A stretch of 49,345 nucleotides of DNA, from contig JAIXQM010000161.1 in the NCBI GenBank assembly GCA_027485735.1, positions 1-49,345 of the forward strand. Reading direction: 5' to 3'. Below are positions 34,964 to 43,316 of this stretch, one piece after another. How positions within the stretch are numbered: position 1 is the stretch's first letter; each line of letters begins with the position of its first letter. The notes below the pieces were generated by a model. That model did no database searches. It saw only the letters and a list, made by a program, of their open reading frames with translations, and was not told the origin of the DNA. This DNA comes from Sphingomonadales bacterium. Lineage in GTDB: Bacteria; Pseudomonadota; Alphaproteobacteria; Sphingomonadales; Sphingomonadaceae. Position numbers and translations under genes: made by a program.

Positions 34964-35663
34964 AGGCAGCAACGGTAACCCGGCCGGAACGGCGACGCGC
35001 CGTGATGCCAATCAGGCCGAACCCGGCAAGCAACATGGCCCAGGCCGAAGGCTCGGGAATCGCATCGGGGTCGACTCCACCATCCGAACCGGCGAACGAG
35101 CCGGCGATATTGGCATCAAACGGCGTCCCAAAGCCATTGGCCGCGACGGTGAACGCCGGCGACAGCGCCGTGAACGCCAGCGAGAAGTCCCTGAAATCAA
35201 AGGTCGGCAGGGTCAGCACGTTGGACGTATAGCTGATCGGATTGCTGGGATCGGTAGAGATCAGGCTGGCCGAACCGCCGGTGCCATCAAAGCTGAAGGT
35301 GGCGTTGACGAAATTGACGTCAAGATAGGCGGTGGTGAGATCGCCAAAGCGGATGTTGCCGGACCAACCGAGCTGCTGGAATTGCGGACCAGTGTTGGTG
35401 ACCGCGGCCATCGAGGTTGCCGCCATCGTCATGGTGGTCGGATAGAAGCCAAGCGGGCCGAAGGCGCTGATCACGAAGAAGATCGGCGATTCGGTAATGG
35501 TCAGGCTGTTGCCGCCAGTGATCGAACCATATCGAACAATCTTGCTGGAGGACTGCTGGGTGAACTGCGCGAACGTCACTGAGTCGGTGTCGACAGCCAG
35601 GGCTGGTGCAGCAAGCAGGGTTGCTGCGAGCGCCGCGCCGGCGATGTTTCGAAATGGTCTCAT
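34962..35663 (-). CDS. PEP-CTERM sorting-domain exported protein
   Basis: This 233-residue secreted protein has a signal peptide (NIAGAALAATLLAAPALA) and a C-terminal sorting signal, IPEPSAWAMLLAGFGLIGIT, followed by ARRRSGR. PEP-CTERM proteins are cut by an exosortase (EpsH/XrtA type) and usually belong to extracellular matrix production. The body is rich in Ser, Thr, Phe and Gly, predicted beta-stranded, with no other domain I recognise. No exosortase gene is in the window. The 245 bp upstream contain a 16-mer also found upstream of the glycine-zipper lipoprotein. Confidence 0.9.
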   Translation of the reverse strand: MRPFRNIAGAALAATLLAAPALAVDTDSVTFAQFTQQSSSKIVRYGSITGGNSLTITESPIFFVISAFGPLGFYPTTMTMAATSMAAVTNTGPQFQQLGWSGNIRFGDLTTAYLDVNFVNATFSFDGTGGSASLISTDPSNPISYTSNVLTLPTFDFRDFSLAFTALSPAFTVAANGFGTPFDANIAGSFAGSDGGVDPDAIPEPSAWAMLLAGFGLIGITARRRSGRVTVAA

Positions 35664-35741
35664 GAGGAAAGCCCCTTGGCCGCTGCTCCGCCGGAATGAC
35701 GGAACGATGCATGATCGTGACCTGGGCTGGCTGCCGCAGAC

Positions 35742-35757
35742 AGCGCCGGAATCTACC
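35742..35757 (-). promoter_or_regulatory. 16-mer shared with the region upstream of the glycine-zipper lipoprotein
   Basis: The reverse strand reads GGTAGATTCCGGCGCT, about 80 nt before the PEP-CTERM start. The second copy is at 30366-30381 with the same orientation relative to its gene. Confidence 0.35.
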
Positions 35758-35911
35758 GCACCGCATTAATCAAGTGCTAAGGAATTACCGCAAATTGCCG
35801 GCCTGGGTCGTCGCGGCACGGTTGACTCGATGACGCCCGCATCCCATACTCGCAAGTATCTGCGGGGGCGGTTAATCTCATGCTTCTCCATCGTCTCGTC
35901 GAACCGATGTG

Positions 35912-37087
35912 ATGCGAAGTTCAGATCTCTCTTCGGGATCGAACGTCAGCAGTGCCTCTGCGAGCAGCAAGCTCGTTCATCTTGAATGCGCCCGCGGCAT
36001 TGCTTCGGTGATCGTGATCTTCAATCATTTCTGTGTCGCATTTTTGCCCGGCATGAAGACGTCGTTCATGAATGGTGGGCTGCAACTCACACCGGTCTAT
36101 TTCATCCTGAACGGTTCCGGCGCAGTCATTTTTTTCTTTCTGCTGTCAGGATTTGTGCTGACCCAGGGGTTCTTCCGCAACCCCGCTCCGGTTGCGCTGC
36201 TGCGATCAGTGATCAAGCGTCTGCCGCGGCTGATGCTGCCGGTTTCGGTGACGATCATGGCCGGCTTTCTGATCCTGAAATCCGGATCGGCGCCCTATCA
36301 ACTGGCCGCCGAGATCAGCGGATCGCAATGGCTCCACGATTTCGGCAATGCGAAATTTCCGCAAGGCTTTACGCCAACACTCGCGTCCGCCGTTCAGCAG
36401 TTTCTGTCTGTCTTCCTGTTTTCCAACAACAGCTACTACAACAGCAATCTGTGGACGATGCGGGACGAGTTTCTGGGCAGTCTGCTGGTTTTCGCGATCT
36501 CGGCGGTCTTCCTCTATCGGCGCTTCAGGGCCGCGTCGGTGATGATCCCTGCCCACCTTGGGCTGATCGTGGCGTCTTTCTTCCTGCACATCGCGTTCGT
36601 GCCCTTCCTCGTCGGTTCGGGCCTGGCCTATCTGATGGTGGTGCAGAATTTGACCTTCACCGTTTCCAACCGACAGGCCATCGTCCTGCTCTGCGCAGCG
36701 GCGATGGCGTTTTCGGTTGATAATCTGCCCGTTGTCGGGATCTTGCCGGCTGTGTTCGGTTCCGTGCTGGTGATGGTGGCGCTGCTGGGCAACGCGGGCC
36801 TGGCCGAAAAACTGTCCGGCAAATATGGGCTGCTGCTCGGGCAATTGTCGTTCCCGCTCTATCTTGTCCACACGCTCGTCATCATGTTGCTGGCAAGTGC
36901 CGTGGTCGTGTGGCTGACAGGCCTGGGGATCAGTTATGGGGTGGTTGTCCTGGTGGCGTTCGCTGTCACGCTGGCTGCAACGGCCGTGTTCAGCATGCCG
37001 CTGGTCCGCCTCGAATCCTTCTGGGTTCCGTGGTTGAATGGCTACGTCAGGGACGTGACCAAACTCCCTGCCAGGCTTCAGCACTGA
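35912..37087 (+). CDS. Acyltransferase family 3 (OafA/YrhL-like) membrane protein
   Basis: The 391-residue integral membrane protein has about ten hydrophobic helices and the acyltransferase-3 signature near the N-terminus: LVHLECARGIASVIVIFNHF with the conserved Arg and the catalytic-type His of FNHF, then FFFLLSGFVLTQGFF. The family transfers acyl groups such as acetyl or succinyl to surface polysaccharides. Sequence composition is slightly less GC-rich than its neighbours (ATT, TTT and AGC-rich coding), compatible with a transferred surface-glycan gene. The start could be the GTG at 35909 or the ATG at 35912; no clear ribosome site helps. It converges on the L,D-transpeptidase gene. Confidence 0.87.
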   Translation: MRSSDLSSGSNVSSASASSKLVHLECARGIASVIVIFNHFCVAFLPGMKTSFMNGGLQLTPVYFILNGSGAVIFFFLLSGFVLTQGFFRNPAPVALLRSVIKRLPRLMLPVSVTIMAGFLILKSGSAPYQLAAEISGSQWLHDFGNAKFPQGFTPTLASAVQQFLSVFLFSNNSYYNSNLWTMRDEFLGSLLVFAISAVFLYRRFRAASVMIPAHLGLIVASFFLHIAFVPFLVGSGLAYLMVVQNLTFTVSNRQAIVLLCAAAMAFSVDNLPVVGILPAVFGSVLVMVALLGNAGLAEKLSGKYGLLLGQLSFPLYLVHTLVIMLLASAVVVWLTGLGISYGVVVLVAFAVTLAATAVFSMPLVRLESFWVPWLNGYVRDVTKLPARLQH

Positions 37088-37105
37088 AGCCTGGGCACCG
37101 CCCGC

Positions 37106-37987
37106 TCAGCGAGAACAATCGTCGCCCGGCCCAGTCGCCGAACCCGTCGCGGCTTCCCCGCGATCCAGCCGGTATACATCGTCGAACAACCGCAGCGTGC
37201 CATCATCAGCCACTTCGGCGGTGAAATAGCCGACGATTACCGGCAGCGGTTCCGCCAGTGGCAGGCGCTGGGTGTCGGGGTTGATCTCGCGCACGGTGTT
37301 CAGGCTGTCGCGGCTGGTGGGCTCACCAAGCAAGGCCGCAGCAAAGGCGAAGGGATCGTCCACCCGGATGCACCCGTGGCTGAAAGCGCGTTTCTCCTTC
37401 TCGAACAGCTGGCGCGAGGGCGTGTCGTGAATGCCCACGCTGTAGGGGTTGCGGAAATCCAGTTTCATCAAGCCCAACTGGTTGTGGGGCCCAGGCCGTT
37501 GGCGATAACGATCGCCGTCGCGCACATAACCTTGGGCCGCGGCCTTCTTCGGATTGCGCGCCACCAACCGGCCAACGCTTTCCGCCACGATGCTTTTCGG
37601 CACCTCCCACCACGGATTGAGGATCACGCCGGTCACACTGCCGGCAAAGCGCGGCGTGGGCGTTTTCGGCTTGCCCACGATCGCACGCCACGTGCCCGTG
37701 CGCAGATGCCCGTCATACAGGCTGATCTCGAAGGCCGGGATGTTGACCAGCAGCCAGCGGCCGGCAGATGGCGCCGGTAATAACTGCCAGCGCGCCAGGC
37801 TGGCCGTCACCTTCAGCCGGGCTTCGGCGTCCAGCGGCGCGGTATCGACAGCGGCCAAACGCTCCGCTGGCGATGCAGGCGGCGGTGCGGCCGGCTGGGC
37901 ACAAGCGACTGCTGAGAGCGCAAGACTGCCCACAAGGGCCGCCAGAACGGTTATTGGCCGACGATTCGGGGCAGTTGGGCGATGCAT
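37106..37987 (-). CDS. L,D-transpeptidase (YkuD), exported
   Basis: This 293-residue YkuD-domain enzyme makes or edits meso-DAP cross-links or attaches proteins to peptidoglycan. An N-terminal signal (ITVLAALVGSLALSAVACA) is followed by a spacer and the catalytic core: WRAIVGKPKTPTPRFAG, VGIHDTPSRQLFEKEKRAF and SHGCIRVDD, with His and Cys of the H-x(n)-SHGCIR motif. The fold continues into a C-terminal tail. I prefer the ATG at 37987; the one at 38005 lies upstream of the probable transcript start, because an EcfG-type -10 element ends at 37996. The transcript may be nearly leaderless. It is divergent from a second L,D-transpeptidase. Confidence 0.88.
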   Translation of the reverse strand: MHRPTAPNRRPITVLAALVGSLALSAVACAQPAAPPPASPAERLAAVDTAPLDAEARLKVTASLARWQLLPAPSAGRWLLVNIPAFEISLYDGHLRTGTWRAIVGKPKTPTPRFAGSVTGVILNPWWEVPKSIVAESVGRLVARNPKKAAAQGYVRDGDRYRQRPGPHNQLGLMKLDFRNPYSVGIHDTPSRQLFEKEKRAFSHGCIRVDDPFAFAAALLGEPTSRDSLNTVREINPDTQRLPLAEPLPVIVGYFTAEVADDGTLRLFDDVYRLDRGEAATGSATGPGDDCSR

Positions 37988-37995
37988 CACTGTAA

Positions 37996-38020
37996 TACGC
38001 CACATGGTGGCTTATGTTCC
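37996..38020 (-). promoter_or_regulatory. EcfG-type promoter of the L,D-transpeptidase gene
   Basis: On the reverse strand: GGAAC (38020-38016), 16 nt, CGTA (37999-37996), only 8 nt before the ATG at 37987. It sits in the 39-bp gap between two divergent transpeptidase genes. Confidence 0.6.
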
Positions 38021-38026
38021 CAATCG

Positions 38027-38650
38027 ATGGCTATCCGTGAAAACCCTCTCTCCCGCCGCGCCGTCCTTGGTGGTGCAGCACTTGGCAGTGCGGCCCTTGC
38101 CGCCGCCGGCCCCGCGCTCGCTTCGCTGCCCCACGCCGCTGCCCCGCATCCGCGCCTGCTTGAACGCGCCCGCGACGCCTTTGCGCGCCACGGCAGCCGC
38201 ATCAGCGCCCGCGATGTCGTCGCCATCGCTGATTACAGCCTGCACAGCGCCTTCCCGCGCTTCTTCCTGTTTGCGCCGGAAAGCGGCCGGGTGACGGCCC
38301 TGCGCGTCTCCCACGGTCGCGGCTCCGATCCGGCGCACAGCGGCTATCTGCAGCGTTTCTCCGCCCAGCCCGGTTCGGCCGCCAGCAGCGCTGGCGCCTA
38401 TCTCACCGGGGCGGCTTACATTGGCCAGCATGGCCGCTCGCGCCGGCTGATCGGGCTCGAACCGGAAAACGGCACGGCGGAAAGCCGCGCCATCGTCATC
38501 CACGGCGCCTGGTATTGCGAACCGCAGGTGCTGAAGCAGACCGGCAAGCTGGGCCGCAGCGAAGGCTGTTTTGCCTTCAGCCAAAGCGACGTCGAACTGG
38601 TGCTCGAACGGCTCGGCCCCGGCCACCTGCTCTATTCGGGCCGCGCCTGA
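38027..38650 (+). CDS. Murein L,D-transpeptidase catalytic domain (YkuD_2) protein, Tat-exported
   Basis: This 207-residue protein has an N-terminal SRRAVLGGAALGSAALAAAG, a twin-arginine signal with SRRAVLG, likely cut after ALA. The domain is of the YkuD_2 (PF13645-like) type: RFFLFAPESGRVTALRVSHG, GLEPENGTAESRAIVIHGAW and GKLGRSEGCFAFS, where the Cys is the probable nucleophile and the His of IHGAWY its partner. The start at 38027 was taken because it gives the Tat motif. It is divergent from the YkuD gene and ends before the katG terminator. It probably acts on peptidoglycan in the periplasm. Confidence 0.86.
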   Translation: MAIRENPLSRRAVLGGAALGSAALAAAGPALASLPHAAAPHPRLLERARDAFARHGSRISARDVVAIADYSLHSAFPRFFLFAPESGRVTALRVSHGRGSDPAHSGYLQRFSAQPGSAASSAGAYLTGAAYIGQHGRSRRLIGLEPENGTAESRAIVIHGAWYCEPQVLKQTGKLGRSEGCFAFSQSDVELVLERLGPGHLLYSGRA

Positions 38651-38660
38651 ACAAAGAAAA

Positions 38661-38690
38661 AGCGGCGCTTCTCGGGGGAGAAGCGCCGCT
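38661..38690. terminator. Terminator for katG (and the YkuD_2 gene)
   Basis: A perfect 13-bp stem AGCGGCGCTTCTC / GAGAAGCGCCGCT encloses GGGG. On the reverse strand it is followed by TTTTTCTTTG, a good T-tract for katG. Confidence 0.88.
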
Positions 38691-38722
38691 CCGATCCAGC
38701 CCTTGCAGGGCCGGCTCTAGCC

Positions 38723-40933
38723 TTACTTGCCGACGCGGTCGCGGTTCATCACCTTGGTCCACGCCTTGGCAAAATCGCTGACCATCTGCTTGTGGCCATC
38801 GGCAGCGCCATAGACCTCGGCCACCGCACGCAGTTCCGAATGGCTGCCGAACAGCAGATCCACCGGGCTTGCCGTCCACTTCTTGGCACCCGTGGTACGG
38901 TCAACACCGTCGTACAGGCCTTCGGTGGCGGACTTCTGCCACTTGGTTTCCATGCCGAGCAGGCCCACGAACCAATCATTGGTCAGCACGCCCGGCTTGG
39001 CGGTGAACACGCCCACCCTGCTGGCGCCGGCGTTGGCATCCAGCACGCGCAGGCCGCCCACCAGCACGGTCATTTCCGGCACGGTCACGCCGAGCAGGTT
39101 GGCACGATCGATCAGGCCTTGCGTCGGGTTGTAGAAGCTGTCCGCCGTCCAATAGTTGCGGAAACCATCGGCCTTGGGCTCCAGCGCGGCAAAGCTGGCC
39201 ACGTCGGTTTGCGCCTGTGACGCATCGGTGCGGCCCGGCGTGAAGGCCAGCGTGATCGCAACGCCAGCATCAGCCGCGGCCTTTTCCACCGCAGCATTGC
39301 CGGCCAGCACGATCAGATCGGCCATGCTGATCTTGCGGGCACCGACCTTGTTGAAATCGGCCTGCACCTTGCTCAGAACAGGCAGCACCTTGGCCAGTTC
39401 GGCCGGGTTGTTGATCGCCCAATCCTTCTGCGGGGCAAGCCGCAGCCGGCCGCCGTTCACACCACCACGGCCATCGGTGCCGCGATAGGAGGCCGCCGCC
39501 GCCCAGGCGGTGCGGACGAGTTCCGGCACGGTCAGGCCGCTGGCCAGAACGTTCGCCTTCAGGGTCGCCACGTCGGCATCGTTCACCAGCGGGTGATCAA
39601 CCGCCGGCACCGGATCCTGCCAGCTCAGCACTTCCTTGGGCGCATCCGGGCCGATGTAACGGGCGCGCGGGCCCATGTCGCGGTGGGTCAGCTTGAACCA
39701 GGCGCGGGCGAAGGCATCTTCGAACGCCTTGGGGTTCTTCAACCAGTTCTGCGTGATCTTCTTGTAGGAAGGATCGGTGCGCAGCGCCAAGTCCGTCGTG
39801 AACATGATCGGCGCGTGATAAACACCCTCGCGGTGGGCATCGGGCACGAACTTCTGGTCCTTGGCGTCCTTGGGCTCCCACTGGATGGCGCCGGCCGGGC
39901 TCTTGGTCTGCACCCATTCGAACCGGTACAGATTTTCCAGATATTGCATCGTCCACTGGGTCGGGGCCGAGGTCCAGGCGCCTTCCAGGCCGGACGTGAT
40001 GGTATCGGCGCCCTTGCCGGTGCCCATCTTGTTTTCCCAGCCAAAGCCCTGCTTTTCAAGGGCTTCAGCGGCCGGCTCCTTGCCCACGTTGGTGGCGCTG
40101 CCGGCACCGTGCGCCTTGCCGAAGGTGTGGCCACCGGCGATCAGCGCGGCGGTTTCCTCGTCGTTCATCGCCATGCGGCCAAAGGTTTCGCGGATGTCAT
40201 TGGCGGCCAGCTGCGGATCAGGCACGCCGTTCGGGCCTTCCGGGTTCACATAGATCAGGCCCATCTGCACGGCGCCCAGCGGGCCCGCCAGCTTGCGGCC
40301 AGCGCTGTAACGCTTGTCGTCCAGCATCTTGTTTTCCGGGCCCCAATAAACCTTGTCGGCTTCCCAATCATCGGTGCGGCCACCGGCAAAGCCGAACGGC
40401 TTGAAGCCCATGGTTTCAAGGCTCACGTTGCCGGCCAGCACCATCAGATCGGCCCAGCTCAGCGCGCGGCCATATTTGGCCTTCACCGGCCACAACAGGC
40501 GGCGGGCCTTGTCGAGGTTGCCGTTGTCCGGCCACGAGTTCAGCGGTTCAAAGCGCTGCTGGCCACCACCGGCGCCGCCGCGGCCATCGGCGATGCGATA
40601 GGTGCCGGCGCTGTGCCAGGCCATGCGGATGAAGAACGGGCCGTAATTGCCATAATCAGCCGGCCACCAGGGCTGGGTGGTGGTCAGCACCTTGGCGATA
40701 TCGGCCTTCACCGCCTTCAGATCGAGCTTGGAAAATTGGGCCGCATAATCGAAATCCGGGCCGTAGGGATTGGATTGCGGCGCCTGCCCACGCAGCGGGG
40801 AGAGATCGACCAGTTCCGGCCACCAGAATTGCGGCGTGGTGTTGCCGCTCATGCTGGATTCCATGGCAGTGGCGCTGCCGGCGCTCAGGCCGGCAATGGC
40901 CAGTGCGACGATCGATGCGAATGAACGTGACAT
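38723..40933 (-). CDS. katG: Catalase-peroxidase KatG with signal peptide
   Basis: KatG removes hydrogen peroxide as catalase and broad peroxidase. The 736-residue protein has both halves of the family. The distal haem residues are Arg103, Trp106 and His107 ([17 protein letters not shown]), and the cross-linked Tyr and Met are in [12 protein letters not shown] and [10 protein letters not shown]. The proximal His is in [14 protein letters not shown]. The N-terminus [20 protein letters not shown] is a signal peptide, so this form is probably periplasmic, unlike the usual cytosolic KatG. AGGGAG lies 7 nt before the ATG at 40933. A palindrome at 41002-41017 upstream may be an operator. It is followed by a T-tract terminator. 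Confidence 0.95.
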   Translation of the reverse strand: MSRSFASIVALAIAGLSAGSATAMESSMSGNTTPQFWWPELVDLSPLRGQAPQSNPYGPDFDYAAQFSKLDLKAVKADIAKVLTTTQPWWPADYGNYGPFFIRMAWHSAGTYRIADGRGGAGGGQQRFEPLNSWPDNGNLDKARRLLWPVKAKYGRALSWADLMVLAGNVSLETMGFKPFGFAGGRTDDWEADKVYWGPENKMLDDKRYSAGRKLAGPLGAVQMGLIYVNPEGPNGVPDPQLAANDIRETFGRMAMNDEETAALIAGGHTFGKAHGAGSATNVGKEPAAEALEKQGFGWENKMGTGKGADTITSGLEGAWTSAPTQWTMQYLENLYRFEWVQTKSPAGAIQWEPKDAKDQKFVPDAHREGVYHAPIMFTTDLALRTDPSYKKITQNWLKNPKAFEDAFARAWFKLTHRDMGPRARYIGPDAPKEVLSWQDPVPAVDHPLVNDADVATLKANVLASGLTVPELVRTAWAAAASYRGTDGRGGVNGGRLRLAPQKDWAINNPAELAKVLPVLSKVQADFNKVGARKISMADLIVLAGNAAVEKAAADAGVAITLAFTPGRTDASQAQTDVASFAALEPKADGFRNYWTADSFYNPTQGLIDRANLLGVTVPEMTVLVGGLRVLDANAGASRVGVFTAKPGVLTNDWFVGLLGMETKWQKSATEGLYDGVDRTTGAKKWTASPVDLLFGSHSELRAVAEVYGAADGHKQMVSDFAKAWTKVMNRDRVGK

Positions 40934-41001
40934 CGTGTTTCTCTCCCTCTGGTGCAATCCGGGCTTAACCCGATGGCAGCGTCCATAGGCTCCGGCATTC
41001 A

Positions 41002-41017
41002 AATCAAGAAATTGATT
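41002..41017. promoter_or_regulatory. Palindrome upstream of katG
   Basis: AATCAA-GAAA-TTGATT is a perfect 6-bp dyad in a locally AT-rich patch, 69 nt before the katG start. It does not match the classical OxyR pattern; a regulator cannot be named. Confidence 0.4.
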
Positions 41018-41061
41018 GTTCCCCCAGCTGCAATCGAAAAAATCGCTAAGCCAAAACGAAA

Positions 41062-41088
41062 AAGGGCCGGCCCTGCGGCCAGCCCCTT
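41062..41088 (-). terminator. Terminator of efp
   Basis: Arms around 41062-41072 (AAGGGCCGGCC) and 41077-41088 (GGCCAGCCCCTT) form a GC-rich stem with mismatches. On the reverse strand it is followed by TTTTTCGTTTTGG. Confidence 0.75.
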
Positions 41089-41112
41089 CACACCCCGATG
41101 GGAAACGCCGGA

Positions 41113-41685
41113 TCAATCCTTGGCGCGTTCCACATAGCTGCTGTCGTCGGTGTTGATCACGATGCGCGTGCCGGCTTCGATGTGCGGCGGCACCATCACG
41201 CGGGCGCCGGATTCCACGATCGCCGGCTTGTAGCTCGACGATGCGGTCTGCCCCTTCACCACCGGTTCGGTCGAAAGGATGGCCATTGTCACGCGGGTCG
41301 GCAGGGTGATGGTGATGGCCTTGCCGTCGAACATCAGGATCTTGCACTCGGCATTTTCCTGCAAGAATCCGATACCATCGCCGATCATCGCCTCGGTCAG
41401 GCTGATCTGATCGTAATTCTCGTTGTTGATGAAGATATACTCGTCCCCATCCTTGTAGAGATAATTGTGCGGCACTTCCTCCACGAACGCCTTTTCCAGG
41501 GTATCCGTGGTCTTCACCGTGATCACCGTCTTCACGCCATCGGTGATGCGGCGCATGTCGATGGTGGTGGTGGGCGTGCCCTTGCCGGGGCGGAAGGTTT
41601 CGGCCTTCAGCACGACATAGAGATGGCCATCCTCATGCTCGATGACCTGACCCTTGCGGAAATTGCTCGCGATTTCCTTGACCAT
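41113..41685 (-). CDS. efp: Translation elongation factor P
   Basis: EF-P relieves ribosome stalling at polyproline stretches. The 190-residue protein has the three-domain EF-P length and the modification loop [20 protein letters not shown], with Lys35 in the PGKG turn, equivalent to the beta-lysylated Lys34 of E. coli. Further markers are [20 protein letters not shown] and the C-terminal [18 protein letters not shown]. The start at 41685 follows GGGGA. The gene is divergent from epmA (79-bp gap), whose product is the enzyme that would modify Lys35. The frame is open upstream but lies in the epmA leader. Confidence 0.96.
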   Translation of the reverse strand: MVKEIASNFRKGQVIEHEDGHLYVVLKAETFRPGKGTPTTTIDMRRITDGVKTVITVKTTDTLEKAFVEEVPHNYLYKDGDEYIFINNENYDQISLTEAMIGDGIGFLQENAECKILMFDGKAITITLPTRVTMAILSTEPVVKGQTASSSYKPAIVESGARVMVPPHIEAGTRIVINTDDSSYVERAKD

Positions 41686-41764
41686 AACTTCCCCTATGCG
41701 CGATGGCGCTGAAACATGCGCAGCCGTTAGGGCAAGGCGCTTGCCTTGTTCAAGGAAAATCATC

Positions 41765-42784
41765 TTGCCCCGCCCGTTCTGGCACGCCGACATCCACGCC
41801 GATCGCCGCCCGTTCCTGATCGGGCGGGGCCGCGTCAAAGCCGCGCTGGCCGGCTGGTTTGCTGATCAGGGTTTCATCACGGTGGAATGCGGCGCGGTGC
41901 AGATCAGCCCGGGCAACGAGACACATCTGCACGGCTTCCCCGTGCAATGGCGCCCCGAAGGCGGGAGCGAGCAAACACTCTACCTCCACACCAGCCCCGA
42001 ATTCGCCGCCAAGAAACTGCTGGCCGCCGGTGAAGCGATGATCGTCGATTTCGCCCGCGTCTGGCGCAATGGCGAACAGGGCCCGCTGCACGCCCCCGAA
42101 TTCACTATGGTGGAATGGTATCGCGCCCACGCCGACTGGACCGCCGTGATCGCCGACACGCTGGCGCTGGCCCGCACCGCGCAGGCTGCCGGCGGCAATG
42201 GCACACTCAGCTGGCGCGACCGCCACTGCGATGCGATGGCCGAACCGGAAATGATCAGCTGTGAACAGGCCTTCGCGCGCCACGCCGGCATCGATCTTGC
42301 CGCCTGCCTCGACAACCGCGACGCACTGGCCGCTGAAGTCGCCCGCATCGGCCTCGACGTGCGCGCGGACGACACGTGGAGCGACCTGTTCAGCAAGGTC
42401 ATCGTGACCATCGAACCAAAACTGGGCGACGGCCGCCTCAGCTTCCTCACCCACTATCCGGTCTGCGAAGCCGCGCTCGCCCGCCCCTGCCCCACCGATC
42501 CACGCTGGGCCGAACGGTTCGAAGCCTATGCCTGCGGCGTTGAACTCGCCAACGGCTTCGGCGAACTGACCGACGCCGCCGAACAACGCCGCCGTTTTGT
42601 CGCCGACATGGACGAGAAGCAACGCCTCTACGGCCGCCGCTACCCCATCGACGAGGATTTCATCGCCGCCCTGGACCACATGCCGCCGGCCAGCGGCGTC
42701 GCGCTGGGCTTCGACCGCCTCGCCTTGCTGGCCCTGGGCGGCACCGATATCAGACAGGTGATCTGGACGCCGTTCCCCGGCTGA
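41765..42784 (+). CDS. epmA: EF-P lysine aminoacylase EpmA (GenX/PoxA)
   Basis: EpmA is a lysyl-tRNA-synthetase-like enzyme that attaches (R)-beta-lysine to EF-P. The 339-residue protein carries class II synthetase motifs: motif 2 with YLHTSPEFAAKKLLAAGEAM, FARVWRNGEQGPLHAPEFTM and VEWYRAH, and motif 3 GVALGFDRLALLALGG. It lacks the anticodon-binding domain of LysS, as expected. I take the TTG at 41765 as start: AAGGA lies 8 nt upstream and the following LPRPFWHADI matches the family beginning. Its place next to efp is strong functional evidence. EpmB, the lysine 2,3-aminomutase partner, is not in the window. The 3' end overlaps the membrane protein gene by 35 bp. Confidence 0.93.
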   Translation: MPRPFWHADIHADRRPFLIGRGRVKAALAGWFADQGFITVECGAVQISPGNETHLHGFPVQWRPEGGSEQTLYLHTSPEFAAKKLLAAGEAMIVDFARVWRNGEQGPLHAPEFTMVEWYRAHADWTAVIADTLALARTAQAAGGNGTLSWRDRHCDAMAEPEMISCEQAFARHAGIDLAACLDNRDALAAEVARIGLDVRADDTWSDLFSKVIVTIEPKLGDGRLSFLTHYPVCEAALARPCPTDPRWAERFEAYACGVELANGFGELTDAAEQRRRFVADMDEKQRLYGRRYPIDEDFIAALDHMPPASGVALGFDRLALLALGGTDIRQVIWTPFPG

Positions 42785-43193
42785 AGAAGCCCAGCTTCAC
42801 CGCCGGCATCATGAACAGTGCCACAAACGCCGTGTTGCTCACCGCATTGAGCGGAAACCCCGTCGCCACCGACAGCACGCTATCCACCACGAACCAGATC
42901 AACACCGCCCGGCTCAGCCCGCGCCACACCGCCACATCGGCCCCGCACGCGCGATACACGGCCAGCATCGCACAGCCCCAGCCCAGCATCACCGCGCCCA
43001 CCAAACTCACCGAAATCCGCATCCCCGGCGCATCAAAGTGGGATGCATCCACCACGCCACCGCTCACCACCCAATAGAACAGCCCCGCCCCCGCATCGGG
43101 CCCCGGCACCCCCGCCGCGGAAAACAAACACCCGAACCCAATCACCATCCACACCCAGGCGTGCAGGCAATTTTCCCAGAAAGCGTTTGTCAT
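42750..43193 (-). CDS. Four-helix integral membrane protein, unknown function
   Basis: The 147-residue product starts MTNAFWENCLHAWVWMVIGF and has about four hydrophobic segments (to about 30, 68-90, 98-120 and 122-140), with a short C-terminal FFSRGTASRSPV. I do not recognise the family; it resembles small DUF membrane proteins annotated as hypothetical. The start at 43193 has GGGA about 10 nt upstream; the open frame 20 codons further up is less hydrophobic. The last 35 bp overlap the end of epmA on the opposite strand. Confidence 0.7.
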   Translation of the reverse strand: MTNAFWENCLHAWVWMVIGFGCLFSAAGVPGPDAGAGLFYWVVSGGVVDASHFDAPGMRISVSLVGAVMLGWGCAMLAVYRACGADVAVWRGLSRAVLIWFVVDSVLSVATGFPLNAVSNTAFVALFMMPAVKLGFFSRGTASRSPV

Positions 43194-43316
43194 TGCCGGG
43201 TCTCCCTTGGCTGTTGATGGATCAAGGCTGCGCTCATAGGATGAGCGCCGCAATTACCGGACGGGTAGGGGCTGAACGCCCTTGGATCAGACCGGACTTC
43301 AAGGGGGAGACGCATC

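Noticed and set aside
39593..40924. 443-codon forward frame across katG
   Set aside because: Antisense shadow of katG, without ribosome site or family similarity.
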